A DNA stretch of 64,000 nucleotides from Paenibacillus castaneae. Lineage in GTDB: Bacteria > Bacillota > Bacilli > Paenibacillales > Paenibacillaceae. The notes below the pieces were generated by a model. It did no database searches. It was not told the DNA's origin and worked only from the letters and a program-made list of their open reading frames with translations. Shown here piece after piece: positions 1 through 9,408 of the stretch. How positions within the stretch are numbered: position 1 is the stretch's first letter; the number at the start of each line of letters is the position of its first letter. Where the stretch lies: positions 3,023,551-3,087,550 of the forward strand of contig NZ_KZ614144.1 of the NCBI RefSeq assembly GCF_002884445.1, in the 5' to 3' direction. A program made the position numbers and the translations under genes.

Positions 1-1
1 C

Positions 2-937
2 GGACGTATCGTTTCGTCAACTGGCGCATTGTCCTTGCCTGAAATTCCAAAAAGCCTTGTCGTAATCGGCGGCGGCTATATCGGTATCGAGCTTGGTCAA
101 ATGTATTCCAAATTCGGAACAAAAGTAACGGTAATCGAAGGCTCTGACGCAATTCTGCCAGGCTTCGACAAAGATATGTCTTCCATTGTTGCTAAGAAAC
201 TGAAAAACACTAACGTTGATATCATTACTGGCGCACAAGCAAAAGGCGCTGAGCAAACGGATAAAGACGTAACAGTAACTTATACAGTTGGCGACAAAGA
301 AGAGAAAGTAACAGCCGATTACTTGCTGGTAACAGTTGGACGTCGTCCGAATACCGATGGCGAACTTGGTCTTGACCTTATTAATGTTAAGATGTCCGAC
401 CGCGGCCTTGTTGAGGTTGATGAGCAATGCCGTACGAACATCCCGCATATTTATGCCATTGGCGATATTATTGCTGGACCTGCACTTGCTCATAAAGCAA
501 TGTACGAAGGCCGTATTGCCGCAGAAGCAATTTCTGGTCTAACTAGCATTATTGATTACAAATGTGTTCCAGCTGTTTGCTTCTCCGATCCAGAATGCGC
601 AAGCGTTGGATATAGCGAGAAGGAAGCGAAGGACAAAGGCCATAACGTTAAGGTTGGCAAATTCCCGTTCGCAATCAACGGACGCGCTATGTCGCTAAAT
701 GCTAACGAAGGCTTTGTTAAACTCGTGTCCGATGCCGAATCAGGTCTTGTATTGGGCGCACAAATTATCGGTCTTGAAGCTTCCAATATGATTGCTGAGC
801 TTGCTCTTGCAATCGAAATGGGCGCAACGCTTGAGGATATCGCACTTACGATTCATGCGCATCCTACACTTGGCGAGATCGTTCTTGACGCAGCAGAAGT
901 TGCGTTAGGCCACCCAATCCACACATTTATTAAATAA
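2..937 (+). CDS. lpdA: Dihydrolipoyl dehydrogenase (E3), 3' part, truncated by the window edge
   Basis: The frame is open from base 2, so the start lies upstream; about 311 residues are present. It begins just before the NAD-binding Rossmann motif (VVIGGGYIGIELGQ), followed by the second FAD motif (IYAIGDIIAGPALAHKA) and the C-terminal dimerisation domain with the catalytic His-x5-Glu dyad (IHAHPTLGE). The enzyme reoxidises protein-bound dihydrolipoamide with NAD+ in the pyruvate or other 2-oxoacid dehydrogenase complexes of the cytoplasm. The redox-active CxxxxC of the N-terminal FAD domain is outside the window. A terminator directly follows, so it is probably the last gene of a pdh-type operon; that is inference, as the upstream genes are not visible. 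Confidence 0.95.
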   Translation, partial: GRIVSSTGALSLPEIPKSLVVIGGGYIGIELGQMYSKFGTKVTVIEGSDAILPGFDKDMSSIVAKKLKNTNVDIITGAQAKGAEQTDKDVTVTYTVGDKEEKVTADYLLVTVGRRPNTDGELGLDLINVKMSDRGLVEVDEQCRTNIPHIYAIGDIIAGPALAHKAMYEGRIAAEAISGLTSIIDYKCVPAVCFSDPECASVGYSEKEAKDKGHNVKVGKFPFAINGRAMSLNANEGFVKLVSDAESGLVLGAQIIGLEASNMIAELALAIEMGATLEDIALTIHAHPTLGEIVLDAAEVALGHPIHTFIK

Positions 938-962
938 ATGATAAATATACTTTAGCTACACT

Positions 963-1001
963 AGAGGTCACGCGGCTTACCCAGCCGACGGGGCCTCTTT
1001 T
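963..1001 (+). terminator. Intrinsic terminator after lpdA
   Basis: The arms 963-977 and 983-998 pair almost completely, with one mismatch and one bulge around a 5-nt loop, and run into four T residues. It ends the lpdA transcript before the thioesterase gene. Confidence 0.75.
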
Positions 1002-1049
1002 CGCTTCATGGGACCCTTACGCACATAACTATAGAGGAGTGATGACCGG

Positions 1050-1538
1050 ATGGAGCAAATAACAAAGCGCGCTAAAGAATCCAGAACTTTGATGACTCAG
1101 CTCATTTTCCCGCTTGATACGAATCATTATGATACGATGTTTGGCGGCAAGCTGATGGAGTATATGGATAAAGTTGCAGCTATCGCAGCAATGAGGCATG
1201 CCCGAATGCAGGTTGTGACGGCCTCTACGGACAGCCTTGACTTCTTGGCTCCAATTAGGGTGGGAGAAGTGATCGAGGTTGAAGCTTTTGTTACATGGAC
1301 GCAGCGGAGCTCTATGGAAATTTACGTATCGGTTCAGTCTGAAAACTTAATGAGCGGGGAACGTAAAACGACGGTAACGGCATTTTTCACCTTTGTTGCT
1401 CTGGGGGATAATGGGAGGCCTGCACAAGTTCCAACTGTACTGCCGGAGACGGAGGAAGAATTAAAACTTCACGCATCAGCGCCTGAACGGCATGAGCTAA
1501 GAAAAAAAAGGAAACAGGACAGAGCAGGAGGAAAATGA
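1050..1538 (+). CDS. Acyl-CoA thioesterase, hot-dog fold (YkhA/BACH type)
   Basis: A 162-aa cytosolic protein with one hot-dog domain. It shows the acyl-CoA hydrolase pattern PLDTNHYDTMFGGKLMEYMD near residues 22-41, where Asn/Asp and the glycine-rich helix start form the active site, and DFLAPIRVGEVIEVEA further on. The family hydrolyses medium and long-chain acyl-CoA to free acid and CoA, usually as a hexamer of hot-dog dimers. The last 20 residues are highly charged (KKRKQ). The ATG follows a GGAGTGATGA site at a normal distance. It stands alone between the lpdA terminator and thyA. The exact acyl substrate cannot be read from the sequence. Confidence 0.85.
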   Translation: MEQITKRAKESRTLMTQLIFPLDTNHYDTMFGGKLMEYMDKVAAIAAMRHARMQVVTASTDSLDFLAPIRVGEVIEVEAFVTWTQRSSMEIYVSVQSENLMSGERKTTVTAFFTFVALGDNGRPAQVPTVLPETEEELKLHASAPERHELRKKRKQDRAGGK

Positions 1539-1594
1539 TATAATTAATTGTTATTTTCATGATGTTCTGTATCATAACAAGGGGGCATATCGGA

Positions 1595-2551
1595 ATGAGC
1601 AATAATGAACAGTCCTATTTGCAATTGTTGAAATATGTATTAGAGAATGGTACAAAAAAGGAAGATCGAACAGGTACCGGTACGATTTCGACATTCGGTT
1701 ATCAAATGCGATTTAATTTAAATGAAGGCTTTCCGCTTCTGACAACAAAGCGAGTACCGTTCCGCTTAATTGCCAGCGAATTAATATGGTTTATTCAAGG
1801 CGATACAAATATTCGCTTTCTTCTTGAGCATAATAACAATATATGGAATGAATGGGCATTCAAGAGATGGGTAGAGAGCGCTTCCTATACGGGCCCTGAT
1901 ATGACGAATTTCGGTCTTCGATCACAAACAGACGAGGCCTTTCAAGCTGTATACGATGAGCAGATGGAATTATTCAAGCAGCGGATTTTAAGCGGTGATG
2001 AGTTTGCCGCAGAATACGGGGAACTAGGTGATGTGTACGGCAAACAATGGCGCCAGTGGAAAACGACACAGGGAGACACCATAGATCAATTGAAGGATGT
2101 TATCGAAACAATTAAGTGCAATCCTGATTCAAGAAGGCTGATCGTATCGGCATGGAATCCGGAGGATGTGCCAAATATGGCCTTGCCGCCTTGTCACACG
2201 ATGTTTCAGTTTTATGTAACGAACGGCAAGCTTTCCTGTCAGCTCTATCAACGAAGTGCTGATATCTTTCTGGGCATTCCTTTCAATATAGCCAGTTATG
2301 CGCTTCTAACGCATATGGTTGCGCATGAGTGCGGTTTAGAGGTTGGTGAATTCATTCACACGCTTGGAGATGCACATATTTATACAAATCATTTAGATCA
2401 AATTAATATTCAGCTTAGCCGTGAGCCGAAAGCTTTGCCACAGCTCAAGCTAAACGCTGATAAAAAGTCTATATTTGACTTTGAAGTTGCCGATCTCGCG
2501 ATTGAGCAGTATGCGCCGCATCCCGGCATCAAAGCGCCTGTTGCAGTGTAG
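1595..2551 (+). CDS. thyA: Thymidylate synthase
   Basis: It makes dTMP from dUMP and methylene-tetrahydrofolate. The ATG at 1595 is chosen because AAGGGGG (1579-1585) lies 9 nt upstream; an in-frame ATG at 1559 has no such site. The resulting 318 aa match the long Lactobacillus casei-type enzyme with its extra insert (about residues 80-140) rather than the 264-aa form. Visible motifs are RTGTGT near the N-terminus, the nucleophile Cys200 in [32 protein letters not shown], and HIYTNH near the C-terminus. The dihydrofolate it releases is recycled by the reductase encoded 33 nt downstream, so the pair forms a thyA-dfrA unit. Confidence 0.97.
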   Translation: MSNNEQSYLQLLKYVLENGTKKEDRTGTGTISTFGYQMRFNLNEGFPLLTTKRVPFRLIASELIWFIQGDTNIRFLLEHNNNIWNEWAFKRWVESASYTGPDMTNFGLRSQTDEAFQAVYDEQMELFKQRILSGDEFAAEYGELGDVYGKQWRQWKTTQGDTIDQLKDVIETIKCNPDSRRLIVSAWNPEDVPNMALPPCHTMFQFYVTNGKLSCQLYQRSADIFLGIPFNIASYALLTHMVAHECGLEVGEFIHTLGDAHIYTNHLDQINIQLSREPKALPQLKLNADKKSIFDFEVADLAIEQYAPHPGIKAPVAV

Positions 2552-2584
2552 ACAGATATACATTTTGGAGAGGAGTGATTTTAG

Positions 2585-3073
2585 ATGTCCATTACATTTA
2601 TTGCAGCTATGGACCGGAACCGGACGATTGGAATCGGAAACAATCTGCCGTGGCGCTTGCCTGCTGAGATGGCTTATTTTACAAAACATACGCTGGGCAA
2701 GACGGTTCTTATGGGACGGAAAACCTTCGAGTCGCTTCCTAAGCCGCTCAAGGATCGTAGGAATGTCATTTTGACTAGACAGCAGGACTATAAGCCCGAG
2801 GGCTGCGAAATCGTGCATACATTAGAGCAGGCACTACAATTATCGAAGGACCAGGAGCTTATGGTCATAGGCGGTGCAGATATTTATGCACAAATGCTGC
2901 CATTCGCGGATACTCTGCTATTAACCGAAGTGGATACCGAAATTGTGGGAGGCGATGCATTCTTCCCGCCGTTCTCTGAGTCTGACTGGGAAATGGTCGA
3001 TAGCGAGAGCAGAGCAAGTGATGAGAAGAATGCGTACTCTTTTATATTTCAAACCTTTAAAAAGAAGATCTAA
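2585..3073 (+). CDS. dfrA: Dihydrofolate reductase
   Basis: This 162-aa protein reduces dihydrofolate to tetrahydrofolate with NADPH and is the target of trimethoprim. The family pattern is complete: IAAMDRNRTIGIGNNLPWRLPAEM at the N-terminus (active-site acid Glu28), GRKTFESLP for NADPH binding, and VIGGADIYAQMLPFAD near residues 95-110. Its start lies 33 nt after the thyA stop behind GGAGAGGAG, consistent with cotranscription. Length and motifs are typical for a chromosomal enzyme, so there is no sign of a plasmid-type resistant variant. Confidence 0.96.
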   Translation: MSITFIAAMDRNRTIGIGNNLPWRLPAEMAYFTKHTLGKTVLMGRKTFESLPKPLKDRRNVILTRQQDYKPEGCEIVHTLEQALQLSKDQELMVIGGADIYAQMLPFADTLLLTEVDTEIVGGDAFFPPFSESDWEMVDSESRASDEKNAYSFIFQTFKKKI

Positions 3074-3321
3074 CGAACAAACGGGCTCGAATTCATTTTC
3101 TAACGAACGATATGTAACATAGTACAAAAGATTGTACGGATAATCCATTAACGACATAAGCGCTAGAATGCTAGGATATTGTAAAATAGTAATCAAGCGA
3201 TGGGTGTAAGGAAGCTTTGGATTAGCAAATGTTTGTTATTGAACAATGAATAAAATCCCGATATAGTTTTGATATAGATCATTAAATGGTTACGGGAAAT
3301 ATGGATGGAGGAATTGCGATC

Positions 3322-4809
3322 ATGTCTACACCTACTGGATTTATGGAATATCAACGCGAATTGCCGGCCGATCGCGACCCGCTGGAGCGTATTAAAGATT
3401 GGCAAGAATTTCATAAGCATTTTTCGGACGAACAGCTAAAAACTCAGGGCGCTCGCTGCATGGATTGCGGTACGCCTTACTGCCATACCGGAATTGAGCT
3501 AGCTGGCTCCGTATCGGGCTGTCCCGTTAATAATCTTATTCCAGAGTGGAACAACCTGATTTATCGCGGGTTATGGCGTGAAGCATTAGATCGTTTGCAT
3601 AAAACAAATAATTTCCCCGAATTTACCGGACGCGTGTGTCCTGCTCCATGCGAGGGTTCATGCACCGTTGGATTGATTGGCGACGCCGTTACCATTAAAA
3701 CGATTGAACAAGCCATTATTGACCGCGGCTTCGACGAAGGCTGGGTCGTACCACAGCCGCCGAAGATGCGTACTGGAAAGCGTATTGCGGTTGTTGGTTC
3801 GGGGCCAGCAGGAATGGCGACTGCCGCGCAGTTAAACAAGGCTGGACATACCGTAACGGTATATGAACGTGCCGATCGGATCGGCGGTCTTCTAACTTAC
3901 GGGATTCCAACGATGAAGCTGGAGAAGCATGTCGTGCAGCGCCGAGTCGATTTAATGGCTGCAGAGGGCGTTGAATTCATCGTGAATACTGAAATCGGCA
4001 AAGATATTACGGCTAATGAATTGGTACAAAATTTTGATGCTGTAGTGCTTTGCGGCGGTTCGACAAGAGCGCGTGAAGTTGAAATCGAGGGCCGTGATTT
4101 GAAAGGCGTTCATCTGGCAATGGACTATTTGAATGGCACGATTAAGAGCTATCTGGATTCCAACCTAGAAGATGGCCAATACATCTCTGCGAAGGATAAG
4201 GATGTTATCGTAATCGGCGGCGGGGATACCGGTACAGATTGTGTGGCTACAGCGTTGCGTCACGGGTGTAAATCCGTTACTCAATTCGGCACACATGCTA
4301 AAGCCCCGCTTGAGCGTGACAGCTTGAATAATCCTTGGCCTCAGTTCCCGAATGTATATACGCTTGATTATGCACAAGAAGAAGCAAAGGCGTTGTTCGG
4401 TGAAGACCCACGTGCATTCTCTGTTCTGACTAAAAAATTTGTTGGTGATGAGAATGGCAACTTAAAAGAGCTGCACACCGTTCAAATTAAACGTACAGTC
4501 GATGAGACGGGCCGCAAAATATACAGTGAAATACCAGGGACGGAAAAGGTTTGGCCTGCTGATCTTGTATTTATTGCAGTCGGCTTTGAAGGTCCTGAGA
4601 CAACGCTGATCGATCAGCTTGGCCTTGCCCAGGATCGTCGGACGAATGTGAAGGCGACTTACGGCAAATATACAACGAATGTTGATAAAGTGTTCGCTGC
4701 AGGCGATATGCGCCGCGGACAAAGCTTGGTCGTTTGGGCCATTAATGAAGGCCGCGAGGCTGCGCGTGAAGTAGATAAATACTTGATGGGAACATCAATG
4801 CTTCCATAA
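3322..4809 (+). CDS. gltD: Glutamate synthase, small (beta) subunit
   Basis: A 495-aa flavoprotein that passes electrons from NAD(P)H through FAD and 4Fe-4S clusters to the large subunit, which makes glutamate from glutamine and 2-oxoglutarate. The N-terminal cysteine clusters are visible (Cys46, 49, 54, 67 and Cys106, 110, 114), as are the FAD motif GSGPAG at about 159-164, a second nucleotide fold ([13 protein letters not shown]) and the C-terminal FAD motif [14 protein letters not shown]. The ATG at 3322 has GGAGG 10 nt upstream; in-frame starts at 3286 and 3301 are less well placed. The large subunit gltA/gltB is not adjacent, unlike the common operon. Related beta-subunit-like oxidoreductases exist, but length and clusters fit GltD. 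Confidence 0.93.
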   Translation: MSTPTGFMEYQRELPADRDPLERIKDWQEFHKHFSDEQLKTQGARCMDCGTPYCHTGIELAGSVSGCPVNNLIPEWNNLIYRGLWREALDRLHKTNNFPEFTGRVCPAPCEGSCTVGLIGDAVTIKTIEQAIIDRGFDEGWVVPQPPKMRTGKRIAVVGSGPAGMATAAQLNKAGHTVTVYERADRIGGLLTYGIPTMKLEKHVVQRRVDLMAAEGVEFIVNTEIGKDITANELVQNFDAVVLCGGSTRAREVEIEGRDLKGVHLAMDYLNGTIKSYLDSNLEDGQYISAKDKDVIVIGGGDTGTDCVATALRHGCKSVTQFGTHAKAPLERDSLNNPWPQFPNVYTLDYAQEEAKALFGEDPRAFSVLTKKFVGDENGNLKELHTVQIKRTVDETGRKIYSEIPGTEKVWPADLVFIAVGFEGPETTLIDQLGLAQDRRTNVKATYGKYTTNVDKVFAAGDMRRGQSLVVWAINEGREAAREVDKYLMGTSMLP

Positions 4810-4857
4810 ACACTTTAGTTAATGGTTGTATGGAATTAGCTGAATAAGCATGGAGAG

Positions 4858-4880
4858 AAGCGCCTTTGAGGCGCTTTTCT
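4858..4880 (+). terminator. Intrinsic terminator after gltD
   Basis: A perfect AAGCGCC/GGCGCTT stem with a short loop runs into TTTT, 50 nt after the gltD stop. Confidence 0.85.
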
Positions 4881-4951
4881 TGCTGAGCGGGCACATAATT
4901 CTTAGCAATCCGAAAATGGGTTGCAAAACTTAGAATGGGGGACAACATGGC

Positions 4952-5089
4952 ATGATCAAATATGGATTAGATCGAATAATGGTACTGAAATTTGTATCCT
5001 TTCAACCTCTTATAGAACGCAGAAATGAGCAATTTATTAGACATTCGGATATCCAATCGGAAATTAGAAAAACAAGCTCGCCTGAATAA
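4952..5089 (+). CDS. Possible small ORF, 45 aa, unknown
   Basis: An ATG 9-10 nt after GGGGGAC (4937-4942) opens 45 codons beginning MIKYGLDRIMVLKF and rich in charged residues. No domain, signal or membrane segment is recognised. The ribosome site is its only support; chance is a serious alternative. Confidence 0.22.
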   Translation: MIKYGLDRIMVLKFVSFQPLIERRNEQFIRHSDIQSEIRKTSSPE

Positions 5090-5140
5090 GGAAAGTTGTG
5101 GTAAAATCGGTTTGAGATGACGCAAAAGGGGTGATTCGTC

Positions 5141-6259
5141 ATGCCAGCCGAAGAAGCATACGTTCTATCACCGAGGGACGTTCGAAACATTCGCAGCTAT
5201 GTCCAGCATAAATATGCAGCAATGCCGCAAGAGAAGCGTGCTGAAATTGTTGCGGATGCCGTTAATCGAATCATACATAAGCAATTGCCGAATTTCGCGG
5301 ACAACATCAAACGATCTATAACGTCGATTCTCATTCGCACTGCGGTCATGGAGCATCAAAGACCGGTTCGTGCTGATGATATTTTTGAAGCATGCTTGGA
5401 TATGGACAGGTCTAACGCTGCTATTTATGATCCCTTTCATGAATGGATGGAAGAGCAGCTTCGAATCAGCTGCGAGAAGACCGTCATGCGGCGTCTATTG
5501 GACAAGCTCGCGGATAATGAGCAATCCTTGGCTGGTGACGGCCGAAGCCGCTGGGGAGATCTCGAGAGTCTTTTGAAGGCGGAAGGTATTCAGGTGCTTG
5601 GGGACACCATTCCTTTGACTACTGCCGAGATTATTCCTTTATCTGCGCCGCCGCAGACCGGTTTCATACGCGGGCTGCGAGCTAGAGCGTTCATGTATAG
5701 CATTTTATGTTTATTTCTTATCGGCGCATCATTATTATATGGTTGGTCGCTAACGAAGCCTGCTCCTCAAGTGCTTCAACCGCCAGCGGCAGCGAAACCG
5801 TTTCAACCTATCGTTGTGCCTGTTGATGGTTTGCCAGCCGAGCTTCGTTTCCATAATATCGACGAATCCAAGCTTAAGCATTTTTTGGATACCAAATCAT
5901 CCATTTTGGCAGATAAACCTTATTTCGATGCTATTGTAGCTGCTGCTCAGCAATTTGATATTCATCCCGCCTTGTTGTTTGCAATTACGGGCCAAGAACA
6001 AGCCTTCGTACCGAAGACAAACAAGCAGCACTTACAAATCGCGAATAATCCATTTAATGTTTTTCATAGCTGGCAAGAATTCAATACGACGATTGAACAA
6101 TCGGCAGAAATAGCCGCGCGAACGGTTTTCAATTTAAGTAAGGATAGACCAGCGGATACAGATCCTTTCACATGGATTAACCGCAAATATGCAGAGGATC
6201 CGAAATGGTCAGATGGTGTTCGCTCCATTTTCACCGCAATTATAAAGGAAATTAAATAA
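5141..6259 (+). CDS. Single-pass membrane protein with lysozyme-like extracytoplasmic domain
   Basis: A 372-aa protein in three parts. Residues 1-180 are charged, helical and probably cytoplasmic; a membrane helix lies near 186-205 (FMYSILCLFLIGASLLYGW); a Pro/Ala-rich linker leads to an outer domain of about 150 residues. That domain (ALLFAITGQEQAFVP, then ANNPFNVFHSW with equally spaced Ala/Asn) resembles the glucosaminidase/lysozyme-like fold that cleaves peptidoglycan; Glu in the GQEQ segment is the candidate acid. N-in/C-out topology is inferred. It is monocistronic and closed by a terminator. The N-terminal domain is not recognised, and a structural rather than catalytic role cannot be excluded. 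Confidence 0.7.
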   Translation: MPAEEAYVLSPRDVRNIRSYVQHKYAAMPQEKRAEIVADAVNRIIHKQLPNFADNIKRSITSILIRTAVMEHQRPVRADDIFEACLDMDRSNAAIYDPFHEWMEEQLRISCEKTVMRRLLDKLADNEQSLAGDGRSRWGDLESLLKAEGIQVLGDTIPLTTAEIIPLSAPPQTGFIRGLRARAFMYSILCLFLIGASLLYGWSLTKPAPQVLQPPAAAKPFQPIVVPVDGLPAELRFHNIDESKLKHFLDTKSSILADKPYFDAIVAAAQQFDIHPALLFAITGQEQAFVPKTNKQHLQIANNPFNVFHSWQEFNTTIEQSAEIAARTVFNLSKDRPADTDPFTWINRKYAEDPKWSDGVRSIFTAIIKEIK

Positions 6260-6265
6260 TGACCT

Positions 6266-6300
6266 AAGCCCGACAGGACAAGCTTCCTGTTGGGTTTTTT
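6266..6300 (+). terminator. Intrinsic terminator
   Basis: A 10-bp stem, CCCGACAGGA (6269-6278) with TCCTGTTGGG (6285-6294), including one G-U pair and followed by T6, directly after the membrane-protein gene. Confidence 0.88.
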
Positions 6301-6464
6301 AGTGAAATTCATGTGATGCGATTAGCGTAAAGGTTCCATTTTGACGAAGAAGTCTGTAGAATGTTAGGTAGACGTTACTTTTTTCGAGCGTAGAGGCTAT
6401 TGAAGTAAAGGTAAACTATAAGCCGAAAACGCATGCAAATGGCTATTGAAGGAGCGATAATCTT

Positions 6465-8726
6465 TTGAAGACACTCATCATTGCGGAAAAACCCGATATG
6501 GGACGAAATATAGCAGCCGCAATAGATCCCAAAGCAAAAAATCACCGTTCCTACATAGAAGGCGAGCAGTACATTATTACGTGGGCGATCGGTCATTTAA
6601 TCGGGCTAGCGGAGCCGGATGCATACGATGATCGTTACAAAAAATGGAATATTAATGATCTTCCGATTATTCCGACCCAATTCAAGCTTGTGCCAAACAA
6701 AAAAACGATTGATCAGTTAAAGGTCATTAGCGACTTGGCGAAACGAAGCAATATGCTTGTCAACTCCTGTGATGCCGGACGTGAAGGGCAATATATTTTC
6801 TCGCTCATCCAGCGACACTTGAAGCTCAATCAGCCGGTGAAGCGGCTATGGATATCCGATTTAACTCCAGAAACGATTCGCAAAGGATTCGCGGAGCTGA
6901 AGGAGGGTGCGGAATATGAGAATTTGACACGCGCCGCTACAGCGAGAAGTCAAGCGGACTGGCTGATCGGGATGAATGGATCTCGGGCTTTTACAACGAA
7001 GCATAATGTACTGTTGTCCGTAGGAAGAGTGCAAACGCCTGTGCTTGCCTTAATCTATGATCGACAGAAGCAGATCGAAGCGTTCTCATCCCTGAAGTTT
7101 TTTGAATTGGAAGGACATTTCTCACAAAATGAAATGACTTACCGAGGTATGTGGCAGGGTGAGCGCATGACCGATCAAGCAAAGGTGGAGGCGCTAGCAG
7201 CTAAAGTGAAAGGAAAGGCTGGGCGGATTTCCTCTTACGAGGTTAAAGAAACGAAGGAGCATCCTTTCAAGCTGTACGACCTAACCTTGCTGCAGCGGGA
7301 AGCTAATGGAAAGTATGCTTTTTCAGCGAAAAAGACGTTGGATACCGCACAAGCTCTTTATGAGAAGCATAAGGTCATTTCATATCCTAGAACGAACTCC
7401 AACTATGTAACGGAGCAAAATATTCCAGAAATGCACAAAACGTTAAATGCACTCCAAGGGACCGTTTATGATGACCTTGTTAAAGGTGCAAATCGCGGAC
7501 TTGTTCACAAGGGAAATAAATTTATATGCAACCCGACTAAGGTTGAGGACCATCACGCCATATTGCCCACTAATCGAAAGGCAAATGGACTTAGCCCTGA
7601 TGAGCAGAAGCTATATGATTTAATCGTCAGGCGTTTTCTATCACAATTCTATCCTGCAGCAGAGTATAAGGTGCATACGGTATTGACTGAAGTGGAGAAT
7701 GAGACGTTCAAAACGACAGTGAAGGAGCTGCTTAGCTTAGGCTGGAAGGTCATTTATGCTGACCAGAAGAAGGAAAAGTCAAAGTCCTCCAAGAGCAAGG
7801 ATAAGGACGAGCCTGAGGATGAGGAGATCGAAGTAAGCGAGCCTTTCTCTATTCAGTCAAATGATGGTATTACTTGTACAGATGCGATAGTGAAAGAGAA
7901 GGACACGCAGCCTCCCAAGCATTATACGGAGGGAACGCTGTTGAAAGCGATGGAAAGCGCAGGCAAGCAGATTGAAGATGAGGATCTTCGCGATGCTATG
8001 AAGGATTCGGGTCTGGGTACGCCTGCAACGCGAGCAGCTACGATTGAGCGGTTGAAAAACGTAGGTTATGTAGAGATGCAAGGAAAAAAAATACTTGTTA
8101 CACAAAAAGGCCGGACAGCGATCGAGCTCATCCGAGGAGCTGGAATTGACCTTCTAACCTCGCCGGAAATGACAGGTTTATGGGAGAAGCGCTTAACGGA
8201 AATTTCAAGAGGAACAGCTTCAGATGGTCAATTTATGGAAAATGTAAAAAAATTCGCAACGATGATTGTAGATAAGGTACGAATTCAAAATCGTGCAGCG
8301 AAAACCTCCTTCGAGAGCGAGGCAGCGCCTTCTTCTAGAGGTTCTTCCGGCAAAACGACTACAGCTACACGCAGCCGAGCTGCGGCGGCGAAGCCAAAGT
8401 CTGCTGCTGCAGTGAAGGGCAGTACAGACAAGGATTCATCCTCGTCCGATGGACCGACTGTCATAACAATTTGTCCGCGTCCTGGCTGCGGCGGTTCGAT
8501 CTTTATGGGGAGAAAAGGCTATGGCTGTTCTCATTATAAAGAAGGATGCAAATTTGTTATATGGAAGCAAAGCTATGGACGGAACTTGACGGATGCACAG
8601 GTGAAATCATTGGTGGAGAAGGGGAAAACCAATAAGCTGAAGCTGGTTCTTGAGGATGGATCGACTGTTGATGGCAAAATTACGATCAAGAACATCGATA
8701 CAGGTGAGCTCGCTGTCGAGCAATAG
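6465..8726 (+). CDS. topB: DNA topoisomerase III
   Basis: A 753-aa type IA topoisomerase that relaxes and decatenates DNA by cutting one strand. The start is a TTG with GAAGGAG 10 nt upstream. Motifs in order: the Toprim acid (EKPDMGRNIA, Glu8) and DAGREG at 103-108, the catalytic tyrosine Tyr307 in SYPRTNS, and the distal type IA core ending near residue 600. A low-complexity Ala/Ser/Lys linker (about 615-655) leads to one zinc ribbon with four cysteines near residues 668-694, which many TopB proteins lack or carry in a different number. The gene stands alone; a weak inverted repeat follows it. Confidence 0.95.
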   Translation: MKTLIIAEKPDMGRNIAAAIDPKAKNHRSYIEGEQYIITWAIGHLIGLAEPDAYDDRYKKWNINDLPIIPTQFKLVPNKKTIDQLKVISDLAKRSNMLVNSCDAGREGQYIFSLIQRHLKLNQPVKRLWISDLTPETIRKGFAELKEGAEYENLTRAATARSQADWLIGMNGSRAFTTKHNVLLSVGRVQTPVLALIYDRQKQIEAFSSLKFFELEGHFSQNEMTYRGMWQGERMTDQAKVEALAAKVKGKAGRISSYEVKETKEHPFKLYDLTLLQREANGKYAFSAKKTLDTAQALYEKHKVISYPRTNSNYVTEQNIPEMHKTLNALQGTVYDDLVKGANRGLVHKGNKFICNPTKVEDHHAILPTNRKANGLSPDEQKLYDLIVRRFLSQFYPAAEYKVHTVLTEVENETFKTTVKELLSLGWKVIYADQKKEKSKSSKSKDKDEPEDEEIEVSEPFSIQSNDGITCTDAIVKEKDTQPPKHYTEGTLLKAMESAGKQIEDEDLRDAMKDSGLGTPATRAATIERLKNVGYVEMQGKKILVTQKGRTAIELIRGAGIDLLTSPEMTGLWEKRLTEISRGTASDGQFMENVKKFATMIVDKVRIQNRAAKTSFESEAAPSSRGSSGKTTTATRSRAAAAKPKSAAAVKGSTDKDSSSSDGPTVITICPRPGCGGSIFMGRKGYGCSHYKEGCKFVIWKQSYGRNLTDAQVKSLVEKGKTNKLKLVLEDGSTVDGKITIKNIDTGELAVEQ

Positions 8727-8815
8727 GAGCAACTCCAACATTAAGATGGACAGACTGGTGACACTGTTTTAAAATGGAATAAAGTCCATCTATCTACATT
8801 TGGGAGTGATAAAAA

Positions 8816-9244
8816 ATGAAATTAGAAAATGAAAAAGAGATTCTGTCAGTCATTAATTCAAATGTTAGTCAATCCAACTTCAACAATGTTTGTGCAGAGC
8901 AGTTCACACTTCAATGCTGCAATCTGAGTGGAATGAGTATGAATGATGTTAATTTGACAGGATTGAATATTTCTGATGCTAATTTGACTGAGCTTCTGAT
9001 TGATGGGGCACAATGGGGCGGCGCACACTTTCAAAGCATAGGATTTGGCAACCCAAGCCAGCCAGATGTTGAGTTCAACAAAACCCCTGTGCGATTCACT
9101 AATTGTAACTTAGAGCAAGCCGTATTTACGGATTGTAATTTAAAAAATATTCGTTTGGAGATGTGTGACATTTCTGGTTTAGTTATTAATGGCATTAATA
9201 TCGAAAACTTAATGAAGCAGCATGCGGCTGCTGAACAGAAATAA
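8816..9244 (+). CDS. Pentapeptide-repeat-like protein
   Basis: A 142-aa protein with the five-residue periodicity A(N/D)Lxx in two blocks: residues about 20-65 (CNLSGMSMNDVNLTGLNISDANLTEL) and 90-130 (FTNCNLEQAVFTDCNLKNIRLEMCDISGL). Such repeats fold into a right-handed quadrilateral beta helix; some members mimic DNA and protect gyrase (Qnr, MfpA). The central Phe/Leu positions fit, but the repeats are interrupted by a loop (GAQWGGAHFQSIGFGNPSQ), and this protein is shorter than Qnr (about 218 aa). The biological role is therefore unknown. It begins the AT-rich accessory region and has its own terminator. Confidence 0.75.
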   Translation: MKLENEKEILSVINSNVSQSNFNNVCAEQFTLQCCNLSGMSMNDVNLTGLNISDANLTELLIDGAQWGGAHFQSIGFGNPSQPDVEFNKTPVRFTNCNLEQAVFTDCNLKNIRLEMCDISGLVINGINIENLMKQHAAAEQK

Positions 9245-9290
9245 CAAACCAGGGTACATATTTAACCCAGTTAAATAGCATGCCTATTTC

Positions 9291-9319
9291 TGAGCAGACT
9301 GCCACAGTCTGCTCGTTTT
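9291..9319 (+). terminator. Intrinsic terminator
   Basis: A 9-bp perfect stem, GAGCAGACT with AGTCTGCTC, and a GTTTT tail after the pentapeptide gene. Confidence 0.85.
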
Positions 9320-9408
9320 AATATCCTTACATGAATGAACTAGCAGGAATATGTTTGATTCGATAATTAAATTCTAATTGAATATATTTTAAACAAGGGA
9401 GCGTATTC

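Larger units (their letters stand above)
4810..5140. other. Intergenic stretch gltD to the 5141 gene
   Basis: It contains the gltD terminator and one weak small ORF (4952-5089). I see no RNA gene or further repeat. Confidence 0.5.

Noticed and set aside
17..493. Long minus-strand open frame opposite lpdA
   Set aside because: It mirrors the codon positions of a clear coding gene, has no ribosome site and spells no known domain.
3074..3321. Riboswitch or T-box before gltD
   Set aside because: No terminator/antiterminator pair and no T-box or glutamine-RNA motif is recognisable in these 248 nt.
8746..8795. Terminator after topB
   Set aside because: The arms AGATGGAC/GTCCATCT are separated by over 30 nt and no T-run follows.
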